From positions 186,001 through 250,000 of the forward strand of contig JRUP01000008.1 in assembly GCA_000773965.1 (NCBI GenBank): a stretch of 64,000 bases of DNA, given 5' to 3'. The position numbers and the translations under genes are program-made. This DNA comes from Enterobacter cancerogenus (GTDB lineage: Bacteria; Pseudomonadota; Gammaproteobacteria; Enterobacterales; Enterobacteriaceae). The notes under the pieces were generated by a model, which saw only the letters and a program-made list of their open reading frames with translations, was not told where the DNA came from and searched no databases. Shown in pieces: positions 47,814 through 57,500 of this stretch (position 1 is the first letter of the stretch; each line of letters starts with the position of its first letter).

Positions 47814-48085
47814 TGAGCCGCACCATTTTTTGTACGTTTCTGCAACGCGACGCTGAAGGGCAGGATTTCCAGCTCTATCCAGGCGAGATCGGTAAGCGCA
47901 TCTACAATGAGATTTCCAAAGAAGCCTGGCAGCAGTGGATGTCCAAGCAGACCATGTTGATCAACGAGAAAAAGCTCAACATGATGAACCCGGAAGATCG
48001 CAAAGTGCTGGAAAAGGAGATGATCAATTTCCTGTTCGAAGGCAAAGATGTGCACATCGAAGGTTTCACCCCGCCAGAAAAATAA
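47813..48085 (+). CDS. yggX: YggX, Fe(2+)-trafficking protein
   Basis: 90 residues, starting [19 protein letters not shown], with Cys7 as in the family. YggX helps protect Fe-S clusters from oxidation and is linked to iron trafficking; in E. coli it belongs to the SoxRS regulon. Blocks [20 protein letters not shown] and [14 protein letters not shown] are conserved. Coupling to mutY (1-bp overlap) makes sense because MutY carries an Fe-S cluster. Confidence 0.96.
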   Translation: MSRTIFCTFLQRDAEGQDFQLYPGEIGKRIYNEISKEAWQQWMSKQTMLINEKKLNMMNPEDRKVLEKEMINFLFEGKDVHIEGFTPPEK

Positions 48086-48089
48086 TCGT

Positions 48090-48118
48090 TCAGGGCCTTC
48101 CTTTGAGGCCCTCTTTTT
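48090..48118 (+). terminator. Terminator after yggX
   Basis: Stem AGGGCC and GGCCCT around TTCCTTTGA, then CTTTTT. It is followed 20 bp later by mltC, so it may only attenuate read-through. Confidence 0.8.
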
Positions 48119-48139
48119 CGAATCAGGCACCCTTTTACA

Positions 48140-49219
48140 ATGAATAAAAAACTGATAGCGCTGTTAGTGATTGCTCCACTTTTGGTTTCCTGCTCCGGAC
48201 AAAAAAAATCGCAGTATCACGAAGAGTGGGTTAAGGACACCAACGGTTTCGACATCCTGATGGGGCAGTTCGCCGCCAACATTGAAAATATTTGGGGTAT
48301 CAATGAGGTTCTGATCGCTGGACCGAAGGATTACGTCAAATATAGCGACAGCTATTACACCCGCAGTCACATCAACTTCGACAGCGGTAGCATCACCATT
48401 GAGACCATCGCTGGCACCGATCCGATGGCCAGCCTGCGCCAGGCGATCATCACCACGCTGTTGATTGGTGACGATCCGGGTAATGTCGATCTCTACTCCG
48501 ATGCCAATGATATTCAGATCAGTAAAGAGCCGCTGCTTTACGGCCAGGTGCTGGATAACACCGGTCAGCCGATTCGCTGGCAGGGCCGCGCCGCCAGCTT
48601 TGCCGATTATCTGATTCAGAACAAACTGCAAAAACGTACCTCTGGCCTGCACGTCATCTGGTCGGTCACCATTCCGATGGTGCCAAACCACCTCGACAAA
48701 CGTGCGCACAAATATCTGCCGCTGGTGCGTAAAGCTGCTGAAGAGTACGGCGTGGATGCATCACTGATTCTGGCGATTATGCAGACCGAATCGAGCTTCA
48801 ACCCCTATGCGGTCAGCAACTCCGATGCGCTGGGCTTGATGCAGGTGGTTCAGCACACCGCTGGCGTGGATGTGTTCCGAATGAAGGGCAAATGGGGTAA
48901 ACCGAGCCGCAGCTATCTGCTCGATCCTGCCAATAACATCGATGCGGGTACCGCCTATCTGTCGCTGTTGCAGAAGAGTTATTTAGGCGGGATTCAGGAT
49001 CCAGTGTCACGCCGTTACGCGGTGATTACTGCTTACAACGGCGGCGCGGGCAGCGTACTGCGCGTGTTCTCCAGCGATAAAGATCGTGCCTTCGCCAAAA
49101 TTAACGACATGTCGCCAAATGATGTGTATCAAACGCTGACCACCAGCCACCCATCGGGCGAATCACGCCGTTATCTGTACAAGGTGAATCAGGCACAGCG
49201 TAGTTATCATCGGTATTAA
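48140..49219 (+). CDS. mltC: Membrane-bound lytic murein transglycosylase C
   Basis: 359 residues, the same as E. coli MltC. A lipoprotein signal ends with lipobox L-V-S-C (Cys18), anchoring it in the outer membrane. The N-terminal DUF3393 domain is followed by a lysozyme-like SLT domain (about 190-340): catalytic Glu is in [17 protein letters not shown], followed by ALGLMQVV and the [13 protein letters not shown] block. It cleaves peptidoglycan to 1,6-anhydromuropeptides. Confidence 0.96.
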   Translation: MNKKLIALLVIAPLLVSCSGQKKSQYHEEWVKDTNGFDILMGQFAANIENIWGINEVLIAGPKDYVKYSDSYYTRSHINFDSGSITIETIAGTDPMASLRQAIITTLLIGDDPGNVDLYSDANDIQISKEPLLYGQVLDNTGQPIRWQGRAASFADYLIQNKLQKRTSGLHVIWSVTIPMVPNHLDKRAHKYLPLVRKAAEEYGVDASLILAIMQTESSFNPYAVSNSDALGLMQVVQHTAGVDVFRMKGKWGKPSRSYLLDPANNIDAGTAYLSLLQKSYLGGIQDPVSRRYAVITAYNGGAGSVLRVFSSDKDRAFAKINDMSPNDVYQTLTTSHPSGESRRYLYKVNQAQRSYHRY

Positions 49220-49253
49220 TCATCAACTGATGAGTTAATGCATTAGTTATTTT

Positions 49254-49301
49254 AGGGGCAGACAGAGAGAAAAACATTGACTCTGACTGCCTCTTTTTTA
49301 A
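49254..49301 (+). terminator. mltC terminator
   Basis: A long stem with one mismatch, AGGGGCAGACAGAG (49254-49267) and CTCTGACTGCCTCT (about 49281-49294), followed by TTTTTTAATT. Confidence 0.88.
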
Positions 49302-49722
49302 TTACCCTCGCAGGGATATATCCCGTCGATAAATTTCGCCTGACCTCACAAAAATAAGAAATCAATATGGTGAAACTTCTCCCATCGCAACGTGTTGTTT
49401 TTACAACCACACGCACGACCTGCCTAACATTTATATTCTATATTCTTTCGTTTTCTTCCCATCTCACATTCCCGCCCTGATTGACCCTTTTTTCAATAAG
49501 GTGCAATGATTATTTCACGTCCCCACAGATAAATTAACAACGTCCTATATCGCTCTATAAATAATTTCTGGCATTGATTTAAATAATTAAAATATCGATG
49601 GAGATCACACTTCATCGCGGAAAATAACATCGTATCAGGCTTATCAACATTATTTCATCAACACGGATGCTTGCATCCCGTGGGATATCCAATGTCATGC
49701 CTGAATTGCTAAGAGGAAATGT
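49302..49722. other. Upstream region of the GabP-like permease gene
   Basis: About 420 bp, AT-rich, with no gene seen. It must hold the permease promoter. A small inverted repeat, GGAT-GCTTGC-ATCC followed by GTGGGATATCC, lies at about 49667-49692. A good ribosome-binding site (AGAGGAAATGT) precedes the permease ATG. In E. coli nupG occupies this position. Confidence 0.5.
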
Positions 49723-51147
49723 ATGAGCCATTCACCCGCAAAACAGGATTCGTTAGGCGACGGCCTTTCAGATCGACAGGTTGGTATGATCTCCATCGCT
49801 GGCATCATTGGTGCCGGTTTATTTGTCGGTTCCGCGAATGCCATCGCCACGGCGGGCCCGGCCGTGTTGCTCTCCTACGCGATGACCGGTGTGCTGGTAC
49901 TGCTGGTGATGCGCATGCTGGGGGAAATGGCCGTGCTGCAACCCGATTCGGGGTCCTTTTCCACCTACGCGGCGAAAGCCATTGGTCCGTGGGCCGGTTT
50001 CACTATCGGCTGGTTATACTGGTGGTTTTGGGTGTTACTGATTCCGGTTGAAGCGATTGCCGGTGCCGATATTCTGCATGCTTATTTCCCTTCCATTGCC
50101 TCGTGGCAATTTACCACTGCGATTATCCTGTTGCTCACCGTCACCAATCTTTTTAGCGTTAAAAATTTTGGTGCCTTTGAGTTTTGGTTCGCGATTATCA
50201 AAGTGGTGGCGATTATTGGATTCATTGGCATCGGCATTGTGGCGATTTCCGGATATTGGCCACTGGCGAATGTAAGTGGTGTGGCGCATTTATATAACAG
50301 CATTGGCTTTATGCCGCACGGATTTGGCGCGGTATTAACCGGCATCTTGCTGACCATCTTTTCATTCTTTGGCGCGGAGGTTGTCACCATTGCCGCCGTG
50401 GAATCAAAGGACCCCGGTAAAAAAATCAGCCGTGCGATTAATCTGGTGGTTTACCGCATCGCATTATTTTATTTGCTGTCTATTTTCCTCGTGGTGTCGC
50501 TGGTGGCATGGAATGATCCGCAGCTGTTAGCCCAGGGCACTTTCCAGTATGTGTTATCCACACTGAATTTCCCCGGTGCCAAACTGGTGGTGGATTTGGT
50601 AGTGCTGATTGCCGTGTGCAGCTGCATGAACTCCGGATTATATACCGCTTCACGTATGCTCTATTCTCTGGGTAAACGCGGCAATGCCCCGGCCTCTTGT
50701 GCCACGGTATCCAACGGCGGCGTGCCACGCGTGGCGGTATTGGCTTCCACGCTGGCGGGCTTTGTCGCCTGTATTGCCAACTACGCTTTTCCGGGCGAGG
50801 TGTTTGCCTTTCTGATCTCCACCACTGGCGCGATTGCATTGATTGTCTATCTGGTGATTGCCGTTTCACAGTTGAGAATGCGAACGGCGATGGAAAAACA
50901 GGGCATCACGCCTGATTTTAAAATGTGGTTGTTCCCGTGGCTGACCTGGCTGAGCATTTTGATGATTGTCAGTGTGCTGGGCTATATGTTCTATCTGCCG
51001 CAGTACCGCTACGAGAGCTTGATGACGCTGATGGTGACGTTTATGGTGCTGTGCGTCGGTGTTTACATTACCGGTAAACGCCGCAAGCAGGCAGCATATC
51101 CGGCAGGAAGGCTGGCTAAAGAGAAAATTCAGGTGGTTCGACACTAA
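49723..51147 (+). CDS. Amino acid permease, GabP-like (APC superfamily)
   Basis: 474 residues with about 12 transmembrane helices. Closely resembles E. coli GabP (466 residues) along its whole length: LSDRQVGMISIAGIIGAGLFVGS (TM1 substrate region), MRMLGEMAVLQPDSGSFSTYA, GWLYWWFWVLLIPVEA, FSFFGAEVVTIAAVES, NSGLYTASRMLYSLGKRG. A proton-coupled importer of GABA or a related amino acid across the inner membrane is likely; the exact substrate cannot be read. It stands next to speC (convergent) where E. coli has nupG, so a link to ornithine/putrescine/GABA metabolism is possible but unproven. It could be a paralogue and not gabP itself, because the gab operon is not here. Confidence 0.88.
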   Translation: MSHSPAKQDSLGDGLSDRQVGMISIAGIIGAGLFVGSANAIATAGPAVLLSYAMTGVLVLLVMRMLGEMAVLQPDSGSFSTYAAKAIGPWAGFTIGWLYWWFWVLLIPVEAIAGADILHAYFPSIASWQFTTAIILLLTVTNLFSVKNFGAFEFWFAIIKVVAIIGFIGIGIVAISGYWPLANVSGVAHLYNSIGFMPHGFGAVLTGILLTIFSFFGAEVVTIAAVESKDPGKKISRAINLVVYRIALFYLLSIFLVVSLVAWNDPQLLAQGTFQYVLSTLNFPGAKLVVDLVVLIAVCSCMNSGLYTASRMLYSLGKRGNAPASCATVSNGGVPRVAVLASTLAGFVACIANYAFPGEVFAFLISTTGAIALIVYLVIAVSQLRMRTAMEKQGITPDFKMWLFPWLTWLSILMIVSVLGYMFYLPQYRYESLMTLMVTFMVLCVGVYITGKRRKQAAYPAGRLAKEKIQVVRH

Positions 51148-51154
51148 CAGGATG

Positions 51155-51190
51155 CTGACGGCGTGCGGTGATTGCACCGCACGCCGTCAG
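51155..51190. terminator. Perfect inverted repeat between convergent permease and speC genes
   Basis: A 16-bp perfect stem, CTGACGGCGTGCGGTG (51155-51170) and CACCGCACGCCGTCAG (51175-51190), with loop ATTG. Neither side has a T-run, so it is not a canonical terminator, but its location points to bidirectional termination or protection of both 3' ends. Confidence 0.65.
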
Positions 51191-51195
51191 GCAGG

Positions 51196-53346
51196 TTAGC
51201 GCACCATCATATTTGCCACTAAGTGTTTACGTCCGCTGTCATCTTCCTCGGTGTAAACCCCTTGCAGCTCCGGTGAGAAGCCCGGCAACAAGTTGATACC
51301 CTCTTCCAGCGCGAGGAAGTAACGCTGCACCGCGCCACCCCACACTTCGCCTGGCACCACGCACAGCACGCCTGGTGGATAAGGCAATGCGCCTTCGGCA
51401 GCAATGCGCCCTTCAGCTTGCGCAATTGCCACCAGTTCCACCTCACCACGGATGTAAGCCTGATGCGCATCCTGTGGATTCACTTCGACTTTCGGGAAGC
51501 AGGCTTCGCGGAACATCGCTTTCTGCAGATCTTTCACATCGTAGCTGACGTAGAGATCGTGCATCTCCTGACACAGGCGGCGCAGCGTGTAGCCTTTATA
51601 GCGCTCGATGTTTTTGCGATAGACGCTCGGCAGCACTTCAGCCAGCAGCGCATCCTCTTTCACATGGTGTTCAAACTGCTCCAGCATCGCCACCAGATGC
51701 GCCATCTTCTCCGGATTCTCCGCTGGCGTCAGCAGGAACAGGATGGAGTTGAGATCGCACTTCTCCGGCACGATACCGTTCTCGCGCAGGTAGTTCGCCA
51801 GAATGGTCGCCGGAATACCGAAGCTGGTGTATTCACCGCTGGCGGCATCAATGCCTGGCGTGGTCAGCAGCAGCTTGCAGGGATCGACCAGATACTGCTC
51901 GCTGGCGTAACCCTCAAAGCCGTGCCATTTCTCGCCTGGCGCCAGGCTGAAGTAAGCCGGATCGGCGGCGATAACCTCGGTTTCCGCCGACTGCCACAGC
52001 TTGCCGTGCACTTTCTCCGGCAGGAACGGCTGAATCATCTCGCAGCGTTCCAGAATCGCTTTACGTGCATCAATGCCGATGGTGACGCATTCGTGCCACA
52101 TGCTGCGTCCGGCTTCACCTTTGTGCATGCGCGCATTGATATCCAGCGCGGCAAACAGCGGATAGAACGGGCTGGTTGAGGCGTGCAGCATAAAGGCGTT
52201 GTTGAGACGCTTATGTGGACAGAAGCGTTTCTGGCCACGGATGTGGTTGTCTTTCTTGTGAATCTGCGAGGTTTGCGAGAAGCCCGCCAGCTGCTTATGC
52301 ACCGACTGAGTAACGAAAATGCCGGGATCGTTCTCGTTCAGCTCCAGCGTCAGCGGCGAGCAGCCTTCCATCAGCGGGATAAATTGCTCATAGCCCAGCC
52401 ATGCCGAATCAAACAGGATGTAGTCACACAGATGGCCGATGCGATCCACCACCTGACGCGCGTTGTAGACGGTGCCATCGTAGGTGCCAAGTTGGATGAT
52501 CGCCAGACGGAACGGACGCTGATCTTTGGCGCGATGTGGCGCGACTTTCTGCACCTGTTCGCGCAGGTAGGCTTCATCAAAGCAGTGCGCATCAATGCCG
52601 CCGATAAAGCCGAACGGATTACGTGCCGCTTCCAGATACACCGGCGTAGCGCCCGCCTGAATCAGCGCACCGTGATGGTTGGATTTATGGTTGTTGCGGT
52701 CAAACAGCACCAAATCGCCGCGCGTCAGCATGGCGTTGGTCACCACTTTGTTGGCGCTGGAGGTGCCGTTCAGCACGAAATAGGTTTTATCGGCGTTAAA
52801 CACTTTCGCTGCGTACTTCTGTGCATGCTTGGCCGAACCTTCATGGATCAGCAGGTCGCCCAACTTGACGTCTGCGTTGCACATGTCGGAGCGAAACACG
52901 TTCTCGCCATAGAATTCATAAAACTGACGCCCGGCCGGATGCTTACGGAAAAACGCCCCGCCCTGATGGCCCGGACAGGCAAAGGTGCTGTTCTGCATAT
53001 CAACATAGCGCGTCAGGGTATCGAAGAACGGCGGCAGCAGGTCAGACTCATACGCCTGCGCGGCTTCTTCCAGCGCTTCCCACTCTTCCGGTGCACCGTT
53101 GATTTCCCCGGTCACGCCCGGCAGCTTCAGCACTTCTTCATCGAACGCGTTGGCGACAAACACCGGCAGATTAAAGCCGGTCTGGCGCAACAGCGTTAAC
53201 ACGCCACTGCGTGTATCCGCCAGTGAGACGACCACCGCCGCCACATCGGTAAAATCAGTATTGTCGAGCGTCACCACATCACGCGCGGTGTTCAGGCTCA
53301 GGCTTGGCGCTACCGCAACGCTGGCAGCGATTTTCAATGGATTCAT
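51196..53346 (-). CDS. speC: Biosynthetic ornithine decarboxylase
   Basis: 716 residues (E. coli SpeC 711), PLP-dependent fold type I. Converts ornithine to putrescine. An N-terminal response-regulator-like wing domain (LDNTDFTDVAAVV) is followed by the catalytic domain: STFACPGHQGGAFF, FVLNGTSSANKVV, FDRNNHKSNHHGAL, LFDSAWLGYEQF, and the PLP lysine in TQSVHKQLAGFSQTSQIHKKDNH. C-terminal block: LPYPPGVLCVVPGEVWGG. It resembles SpeC more than the inducible SpeF, and no potE-type antiporter is adjacent. Together with speA it gives both routes to putrescine. Confidence 0.96.
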   Translation of the reverse strand: MNPLKIAASVAVAPSLSLNTARDVVTLDNTDFTDVAAVVVSLADTRSGVLTLLRQTGFNLPVFVANAFDEEVLKLPGVTGEINGAPEEWEALEEAAQAYESDLLPPFFDTLTRYVDMQNSTFACPGHQGGAFFRKHPAGRQFYEFYGENVFRSDMCNADVKLGDLLIHEGSAKHAQKYAAKVFNADKTYFVLNGTSSANKVVTNAMLTRGDLVLFDRNNHKSNHHGALIQAGATPVYLEAARNPFGFIGGIDAHCFDEAYLREQVQKVAPHRAKDQRPFRLAIIQLGTYDGTVYNARQVVDRIGHLCDYILFDSAWLGYEQFIPLMEGCSPLTLELNENDPGIFVTQSVHKQLAGFSQTSQIHKKDNHIRGQKRFCPHKRLNNAFMLHASTSPFYPLFAALDINARMHKGEAGRSMWHECVTIGIDARKAILERCEMIQPFLPEKVHGKLWQSAETEVIAADPAYFSLAPGEKWHGFEGYASEQYLVDPCKLLLTTPGIDAASGEYTSFGIPATILANYLRENGIVPEKCDLNSILFLLTPAENPEKMAHLVAMLEQFEHHVKEDALLAEVLPSVYRKNIERYKGYTLRRLCQEMHDLYVSYDVKDLQKAMFREACFPKVEVNPQDAHQAYIRGEVELVAIAQAEGRIAAEGALPYPPGVLCVVPGEVWGGAVQRYFLALEEGINLLPGFSPELQGVYTEEDDSGRKHLVANMMVR

Positions 53347-53859
53347 AACACAAATCCCCGTAATGAAGGATGAGTGGGTGCCAGTGGCACAGCAATGAGG
53401 AAAATTCCCCGGCGAATAACGTCTTCGGGCGGATCAACCGCCGCAACCGATAGACATCAGTAAAGTCAGATCGCGTCTGTCTTTAGTCATGTCCAACAGC
53501 ATAGCGCGTTAAGCTGGCCTCACCGCATGGTGAGCGAGAATTGCGAACAACAGATGACGGAGGGCCGCTTATCGTAAAGCGAACGGAGACAAGTGCAAAA
53601 GCGCATTGTACCGAGCATGGCGGCGTCCTCAGAGTGGATGGAATCAGTGGAAAACTGCGGCGCAATGATGGCATCTTTTTTTTACTGGAACAACCCGTTG
53701 CAACGAGATTGATACGCATAAGCAACATTCAGCAACCATCTGATTAATAAGTGAATATCAAATCATCGAGTGATAAAAACGCTTAAATATCTTTATGTTA
53801 TGCGAATTTATGCAAGGTGCGTCCGCCTTCATGTTGCTCCCTGTTTCCAGAGGAGTAAT
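53347..53859. other. speC - acuI divergent intergenic region
   Basis: About 510 bp. No supportable gene in it; short frames on both strands (for example 53541-53747 plus) have no ribosome-binding site or recognisable content. It should contain the speC leader and promoter (minus) and the acuI promoter (plus, AT-rich part at about 53740-53820). Confidence 0.5.
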
Positions 53860-53910
53860 ATGGCCCGCACTTTCCTCAATCAGCCGGAGGCTGCATGTTT
53901 AAGGCATTAG
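53860..53910 (+). CDS. Possible 16-aa upstream ORF overlapping the acuI start
   Basis: MARTFLNQPEAACLRH, then TAG. The ATG has a better ribosome-binding site (GAGGAG, 5 bp away) than most genes in the window, and the frame overlaps the first 16 bp of acuI in another phase. This could couple translation of acuI to the leader peptide, or the site may simply be an alternative ribosome entry. No homology is known to me. Confidence 0.35.
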   Translation: MARTFLNQPEAACLRH

Positions 53911-54878
53911 TCATTGAAAATGATGAGCAGGGATACCGCACTTCCCTGCAGGATCTGTCAGAACAACAGTTGCCCGATCAGGATGTCACCCTCGAAGTCA
54001 GCTACTCCACCCTCAACTACAAAGACGCGCTCGCCATCTGCAATAAAGGGCCGATTGTGCGTCAGTTCCCGATGGTGCCGGGTATCGATTTTGTCGGTCG
54101 GGTGATCAGCAGCCGCCATCCAGAGTGGCAGCAGGACGATGTGGCACTGCTCACCGGTTGGGGTGTGGGTGAAAAGCATTGGGGCGGACTGGCGCAGAAG
54201 GCCAGCGTTTCTGGTGACTGGCTGGTGAAAGTGCCTGCGGCTTTAAGCCCGTTGCAGACCATGGCGATTGGCACCGCCGGCTTCACCGCGATGCTGTGCG
54301 TGCTGGCTCTGGAAAAACAGGGCATCACGCCGCAGCAGGGTCCAGTGCTGGTGACGGGTGCCAGCGGCGGCGTGGGCAGCTTTAGCGTCAGTTTGCTGGC
54401 CCGTTTGGGGTATGACGTGGTGGCTTCCAGCGGCCGCGCCAGCGACAGTGACTATTTGATTAACACCCTTGGCGCCTCATCGATTATCGATCGTGCTGAA
54501 CTGAGTGCGCCCGGCAAACCCCTGGCGAAAGAGCGTTGGGCCGCAGCGATTGATAGCGTCGGCAGCCATACGCTGGCCAATGTGCTGGCAGGCATTAAGC
54601 GTGATGGCGTGGTGGCTGCCTGCGGCATGGCACAAGGTCTGGATCTGCCTACCAGCGTGGCACCGTTTATCTTGCGCGGCGTGGTGTTGGCCGGTGTGGA
54701 TAGTGTGATGTGCGCTAAGCCGTTGCGTGAGCAAGCGTGGCAGCGTCTGGCTGAACTGGTGGATGGCGCACTGCTGGAGCAGTTAACCAAAGTCATTTCG
54801 CTGAGTGAAGCGCGTGAAGGTGCTGAAGCCTTGCTGGCGGGCGAAGTTCGTGGCCGTCTGATTGTCGATTGCCGGTAA
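53895..54878 (+). CDS. NADPH-dependent quinone/acryloyl-CoA reductase, AcuI/YhdH-like
   Basis: 327 residues (E. coli AcuI/YhdH 324), medium-chain dehydrogenase/reductase without zinc. Conserved blocks: STLNYKDALAI, FPMVPGIDFVG, LLTGWGVGEKHWGGLAQ, GTAGFTAMLCVLALE, the NADPH-binding VTGASGGVGSFSVSLL, AAIDSVGSHTLA, and VDSVMCAK near the end. In E. coli it reduces acryloyl-CoA to propionyl-CoA; homologues are often annotated as quinone oxidoreductases. GGAG lies 5 bp before the ATG. Convergent with hmuV. Confidence 0.9.
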   Translation: MFKALVIENDEQGYRTSLQDLSEQQLPDQDVTLEVSYSTLNYKDALAICNKGPIVRQFPMVPGIDFVGRVISSRHPEWQQDDVALLTGWGVGEKHWGGLAQKASVSGDWLVKVPAALSPLQTMAIGTAGFTAMLCVLALEKQGITPQQGPVLVTGASGGVGSFSVSLLARLGYDVVASSGRASDSDYLINTLGASSIIDRAELSAPGKPLAKERWAAAIDSVGSHTLANVLAGIKRDGVVAACGMAQGLDLPTSVAPFILRGVVLAGVDSVMCAKPLREQAWQRLAELVDGALLEQLTKVISLSEAREGAEALLAGEVRGRLIVDCR

Positions 54879-54884
54879 CTTTTT

Positions 54885-54904
54885 GGGCGCCATCAATGGC
54901 GCCC
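54885..54904. terminator. Hairpin between convergent acuI and hmuV
   Basis: A 9-bp palindrome, GGGCGCCAT and ATGGCGCCC, fills the 31-bp gap between two convergent stop codons. There is no T-run in the correct position for either strand, so only a weak terminator or RNA 3'-end structure is supported. Confidence 0.5.
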
Positions 54905-54909
54905 CGCTT

Positions 54910-55689
54910 CTACGCCCGCAGCTGAATTTGCGGTCTGCCCTGCTCTTGTGGCATCACCACGTGCAGCTCAGCCTGATACCAGCGCGTCAGCGTGGTTTCC
55001 GTCATCACCTCTGCGGGCGAGCCCTGCGCCACCAGCTTGCCCTGATGCAACAGCAGAATGCGATCGGACCACAGCGACGCCAGATTGAGATCGTGCAGCA
55101 CGGTACAGACGCTAAAGCGGCCGTTGCGCGTCAGCTTATGCAGCAATCGCAAACTGTACTGCTGCCAATACAGGTCGAGTGCGGAAGTCGGCTCATCAAG
55201 AAACAGCCAACCGCGTGGACCATCATCATGCCATAACTGCGCCAGCACTCGCGCCAGCTGCACGCGCTGCTGTTCCCCACCGGAGAGCGAACGATAATCA
55301 CGCTTCGCCAGTTCCAGGCTGCCGGTGATGTGCATCACCTCTTCAATCACCGCTTTGGATTTGCTGGCAGGCCAGGGCGCACGGCCCATCGCCACCACCT
55401 CTTCAGCAGGCAGCGGGAAGGTCACACTGTTTTGCTGACGCATCACCGCACGACGTTGCGCCAGCGGTTCACGCGGCCAATCGTTTAACGGGCGATCGCC
55501 GAGCCAGCACTCCCCCGCTTCAGGCATCAGAAATCCCGTTAACAGGCGCAACAGCGTGGATTTACCCGCGCCGTTGGGGCCGATCAAAGCGATCATTTCT
55601 CCTGGCTGTAAGGTGATCGAGACATCATCAATCAGCGCACGCGTGCCATGACTAAAGCGCAGGCCGCGAGCCTGCATTGAATCACTCAT
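54910..55689 (-). CDS. hmuV: Haemin ABC transporter ATP-binding protein
   Basis: 259 residues. Walker A GPNGAGKS (37-44), signature LSGGEQQRV, Walker B GWLFLDEPTSALD, and the H-loop LHDLNLA; these are typical of iron-siderophore/haem/B12-type ATPases. With HmuU it forms the inner-membrane importer that brings haem into the cytosol. It overlaps the end of hmuU by 8 bp and is the last gene of the hmu operon. Confidence 0.95.
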   Translation of the reverse strand: MSDSMQARGLRFSHGTRALIDDVSITLQPGEMIALIGPNGAGKSTLLRLLTGFLMPEAGECWLGDRPLNDWPREPLAQRRAVMRQQNSVTFPLPAEEVVAMGRAPWPASKSKAVIEEVMHITGSLELAKRDYRSLSGGEQQRVQLARVLAQLWHDDGPRGWLFLDEPTSALDLYWQQYSLRLLHKLTRNGRFSVCTVLHDLNLASLWSDRILLLHQGKLVAQGSPAEVMTETTLTRWYQAELHVVMPQEQGRPQIQLRA

Positions 55690-56683
55690 TCATCCCCCTT
55701 TTCTGACGCAGAATCAGCCAGAGAAACCATGGTCCACCAATCAGGCTGGTGATCAATCCCACCGGCATTTCCGCCGGGATCACCACCGTGCGCGCCAGCG
55801 TATCCGCCAGCAATAGCAAGATGGCTCCCGCCAGCGCCGAACCCGGCAGCATCCAGCGATGATCGCTGCCGACGCAGAAACGCATCACGTGCGGCACCAC
55901 CAATCCGACAAAACCGATAATCCCGCTCACCGACACCGCCGTGCCTACCAGCAGCGCACTCAGCACCAACAGTTCACGCTGGGTGCGCTTCACATCAATG
56001 CCCATGTAATGCGCGTCTTCTTCACCGAGTTGCAGCAGGTTAAGACGGCGCGCACGGGTCTGGATGGCAATCAACGCAGGAAGAATCAGTACAGCACACA
56101 CCGCCAGACTAGGCCATTGTGCCGCGCTCAAACTGCCCATGCCCCACAGTGCCAGCTGGCGTAACTGCTGGTCATTACTGAGCCAGGAGAGCACACCCAC
56201 CGCCGCACCGCACAAAGCGTTGATGGCAATACCGATCAGCAACAAACGTGACAGATTCCCCAGCGCCAGCCGGCTGAAACTAAAAATCAGCAGTGTGACG
56301 ATCAGGCTGCCGATAAACGCAGCAATCGAAGGCAGCCATAGCGCCAGCAAAGGCGGCAAGCTGAGCGGAACGATAATAGAAAACGCTACGGCCAGCCCGG
56401 CCCCGCTGCTGATGCCGAGCAATCCCGGATCGGCCAGCGGATTGCGGAACAGGCCCTGCATCACCGCGCCAGAGACTGCCAATGCCATACCGAGCAACAC
56501 CGCCAGTAACACGCGCGGCAGGCGGATGTTCAGCCAGATTTGCCACGCCATATCGCTGAGCGGTGCATGGAACAGCGTGCGCATCGACAGCGGCATGGCA
56601 CCAAAATTGGCGGCCATCAGCATGCAAACCACCATGCTGATTCCCATCATTAGCAGCCAGCGCATCACGGCGGTGTTAGTCAT
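55682..56683 (-). CDS. hmuU: Haemin ABC transporter permease
   Basis: 333 residues, FecCD/BtuC family with about ten hydrophobic helices. Conserved blocks: IWLNIRLPRVLLAVLLGMALAVSG-type region, GLFRNPLADPGLLGISSGAGLA, GIIGFVGLVVPHVMR (ATPase coupling helix region) and GSDHRWMLPGSALAGA. It overlaps hmuT (8 bp) and hmuV (8 bp), so the importer genes are translationally coupled. Confidence 0.95.
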   Translation of the reverse strand: MTNTAVMRWLLMMGISMVVCMLMAANFGAMPLSMRTLFHAPLSDMAWQIWLNIRLPRVLLAVLLGMALAVSGAVMQGLFRNPLADPGLLGISSGAGLAVAFSIIVPLSLPPLLALWLPSIAAFIGSLIVTLLIFSFSRLALGNLSRLLLIGIAINALCGAAVGVLSWLSNDQQLRQLALWGMGSLSAAQWPSLAVCAVLILPALIAIQTRARRLNLLQLGEEDAHYMGIDVKRTQRELLVLSALLVGTAVSVSGIIGFVGLVVPHVMRFCVGSDHRWMLPGSALAGAILLLLADTLARTVVIPAEMPVGLITSLIGGPWFLWLILRQKRGMNE

Positions 56684-57500
56684 GTTTTACCGCTTCGGCG
56701 GCTTTACGCAGCTTCACGATGGTCTCCGGCGTATCAAGACCAAAGCCCAACATGGCCATCTCATCGACCACCAGCAAGGCGTGATGCTGGCCTGCAGGTG
56801 TTAACGCCAGCCCGGGCAGCGACCAGATTTTCTCTTCGCCGCCCAGCGTGCGCAGGCCATCTTCACCGACCACCACCAGATCCGGCGCGGCAGCAACCAC
56901 ACCTTCCTGTGACAGCTGCTGATAATGCGGGATTGCCGCCATGGCGTTGACCAGACCGGCACTGCGGATTGCGGCGTCAGCACCGGTTTGGTTGCCAGCT
57001 GCCTGAGTGCGCATGCCACCGTGTGCCATCACAAACAGCACTTTCACCGGCAGCGGCTGCTGGGGAATCTGCGCGCGCTGCTTGTTCACTTTCTCAATCA
57101 GCGCCTTCGCTTCTGCATCACGATGCAATGCTTTACCGATGGTGGCGATCTTTTCCGGGATGGCGTCGAGGCTGGTTTTGCCGGTGACATCCACCACTTT
57201 CACGCCAGCGCTCTCCACCTGCTGCAACACCAGCGACGGTTTCGCCAGCTCGCTGGTCAGCACCAGCGTAGGCTTCATCGCCAGAATGCCTTCAGCATTG
57301 AGCTGGCGCATATAACCGATATCCGGCAGCTTGTTGGCCTGCGCCGGGTGCTGGCTGGTGCTGTCGCGCGCCACCAGATCGGCCTGTGCATCTAAGGCAT
57401 AGATGATTTGCGTCACGTCACCGCCAATCGAGATCACCCGTTCCGCGGCAAATGCCGGCAGCGCCAGCGCGCCCAGCAGTAACAGCGTCAGACGTTTCAT
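56676..57500 (-). CDS. hmuT: Periplasmic haemin-binding protein
   Basis: 274 residues with a Sec signal peptide (1-18, LTLLLLGALALPAFA). Class III (TroA/BtuF-like) substrate-binding protein: ERVISIGGDVTQIIYAL at the N-lobe start, a long backbone helix (SLDAIPEKIATIGKAL), and ADAAIRSAGLVNAM before the C-lobe. It carries haem from the outer-membrane receptor to HmuUV. It overlaps hmuS by 4 bp. Confidence 0.94.
   Translation of the reverse strand: MKRLTLLLLGALALPAFAAERVISIGGDVTQIIYALDAQADLVARDSTSQHPAQANKLPDIGYMRQLNAEGILAMKPTLVLTSELAKPSLVLQQVESAGVKVVDVTGKTSLDAIPEKIATIGKALHRDAEAKALIEKVNKQRAQIPQQPLPVKVLFVMAHGGMRTQAAGNQTGADAAIRSAGLVNAMAAIPHYQQLSQEGVVAAAPDLVVVGEDGLRTLGGEEKIWSLPGLALTPAGQHHALLVVDEMAMLGFGLDTPETIVKLRKAAEAVKHD

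Noticed and set aside
52183..53199. 338-codon plus-strand frame opposite speC.
   Set aside because: Antisense to a highly conserved gene; the protein has no known features and the codon pattern follows speC.
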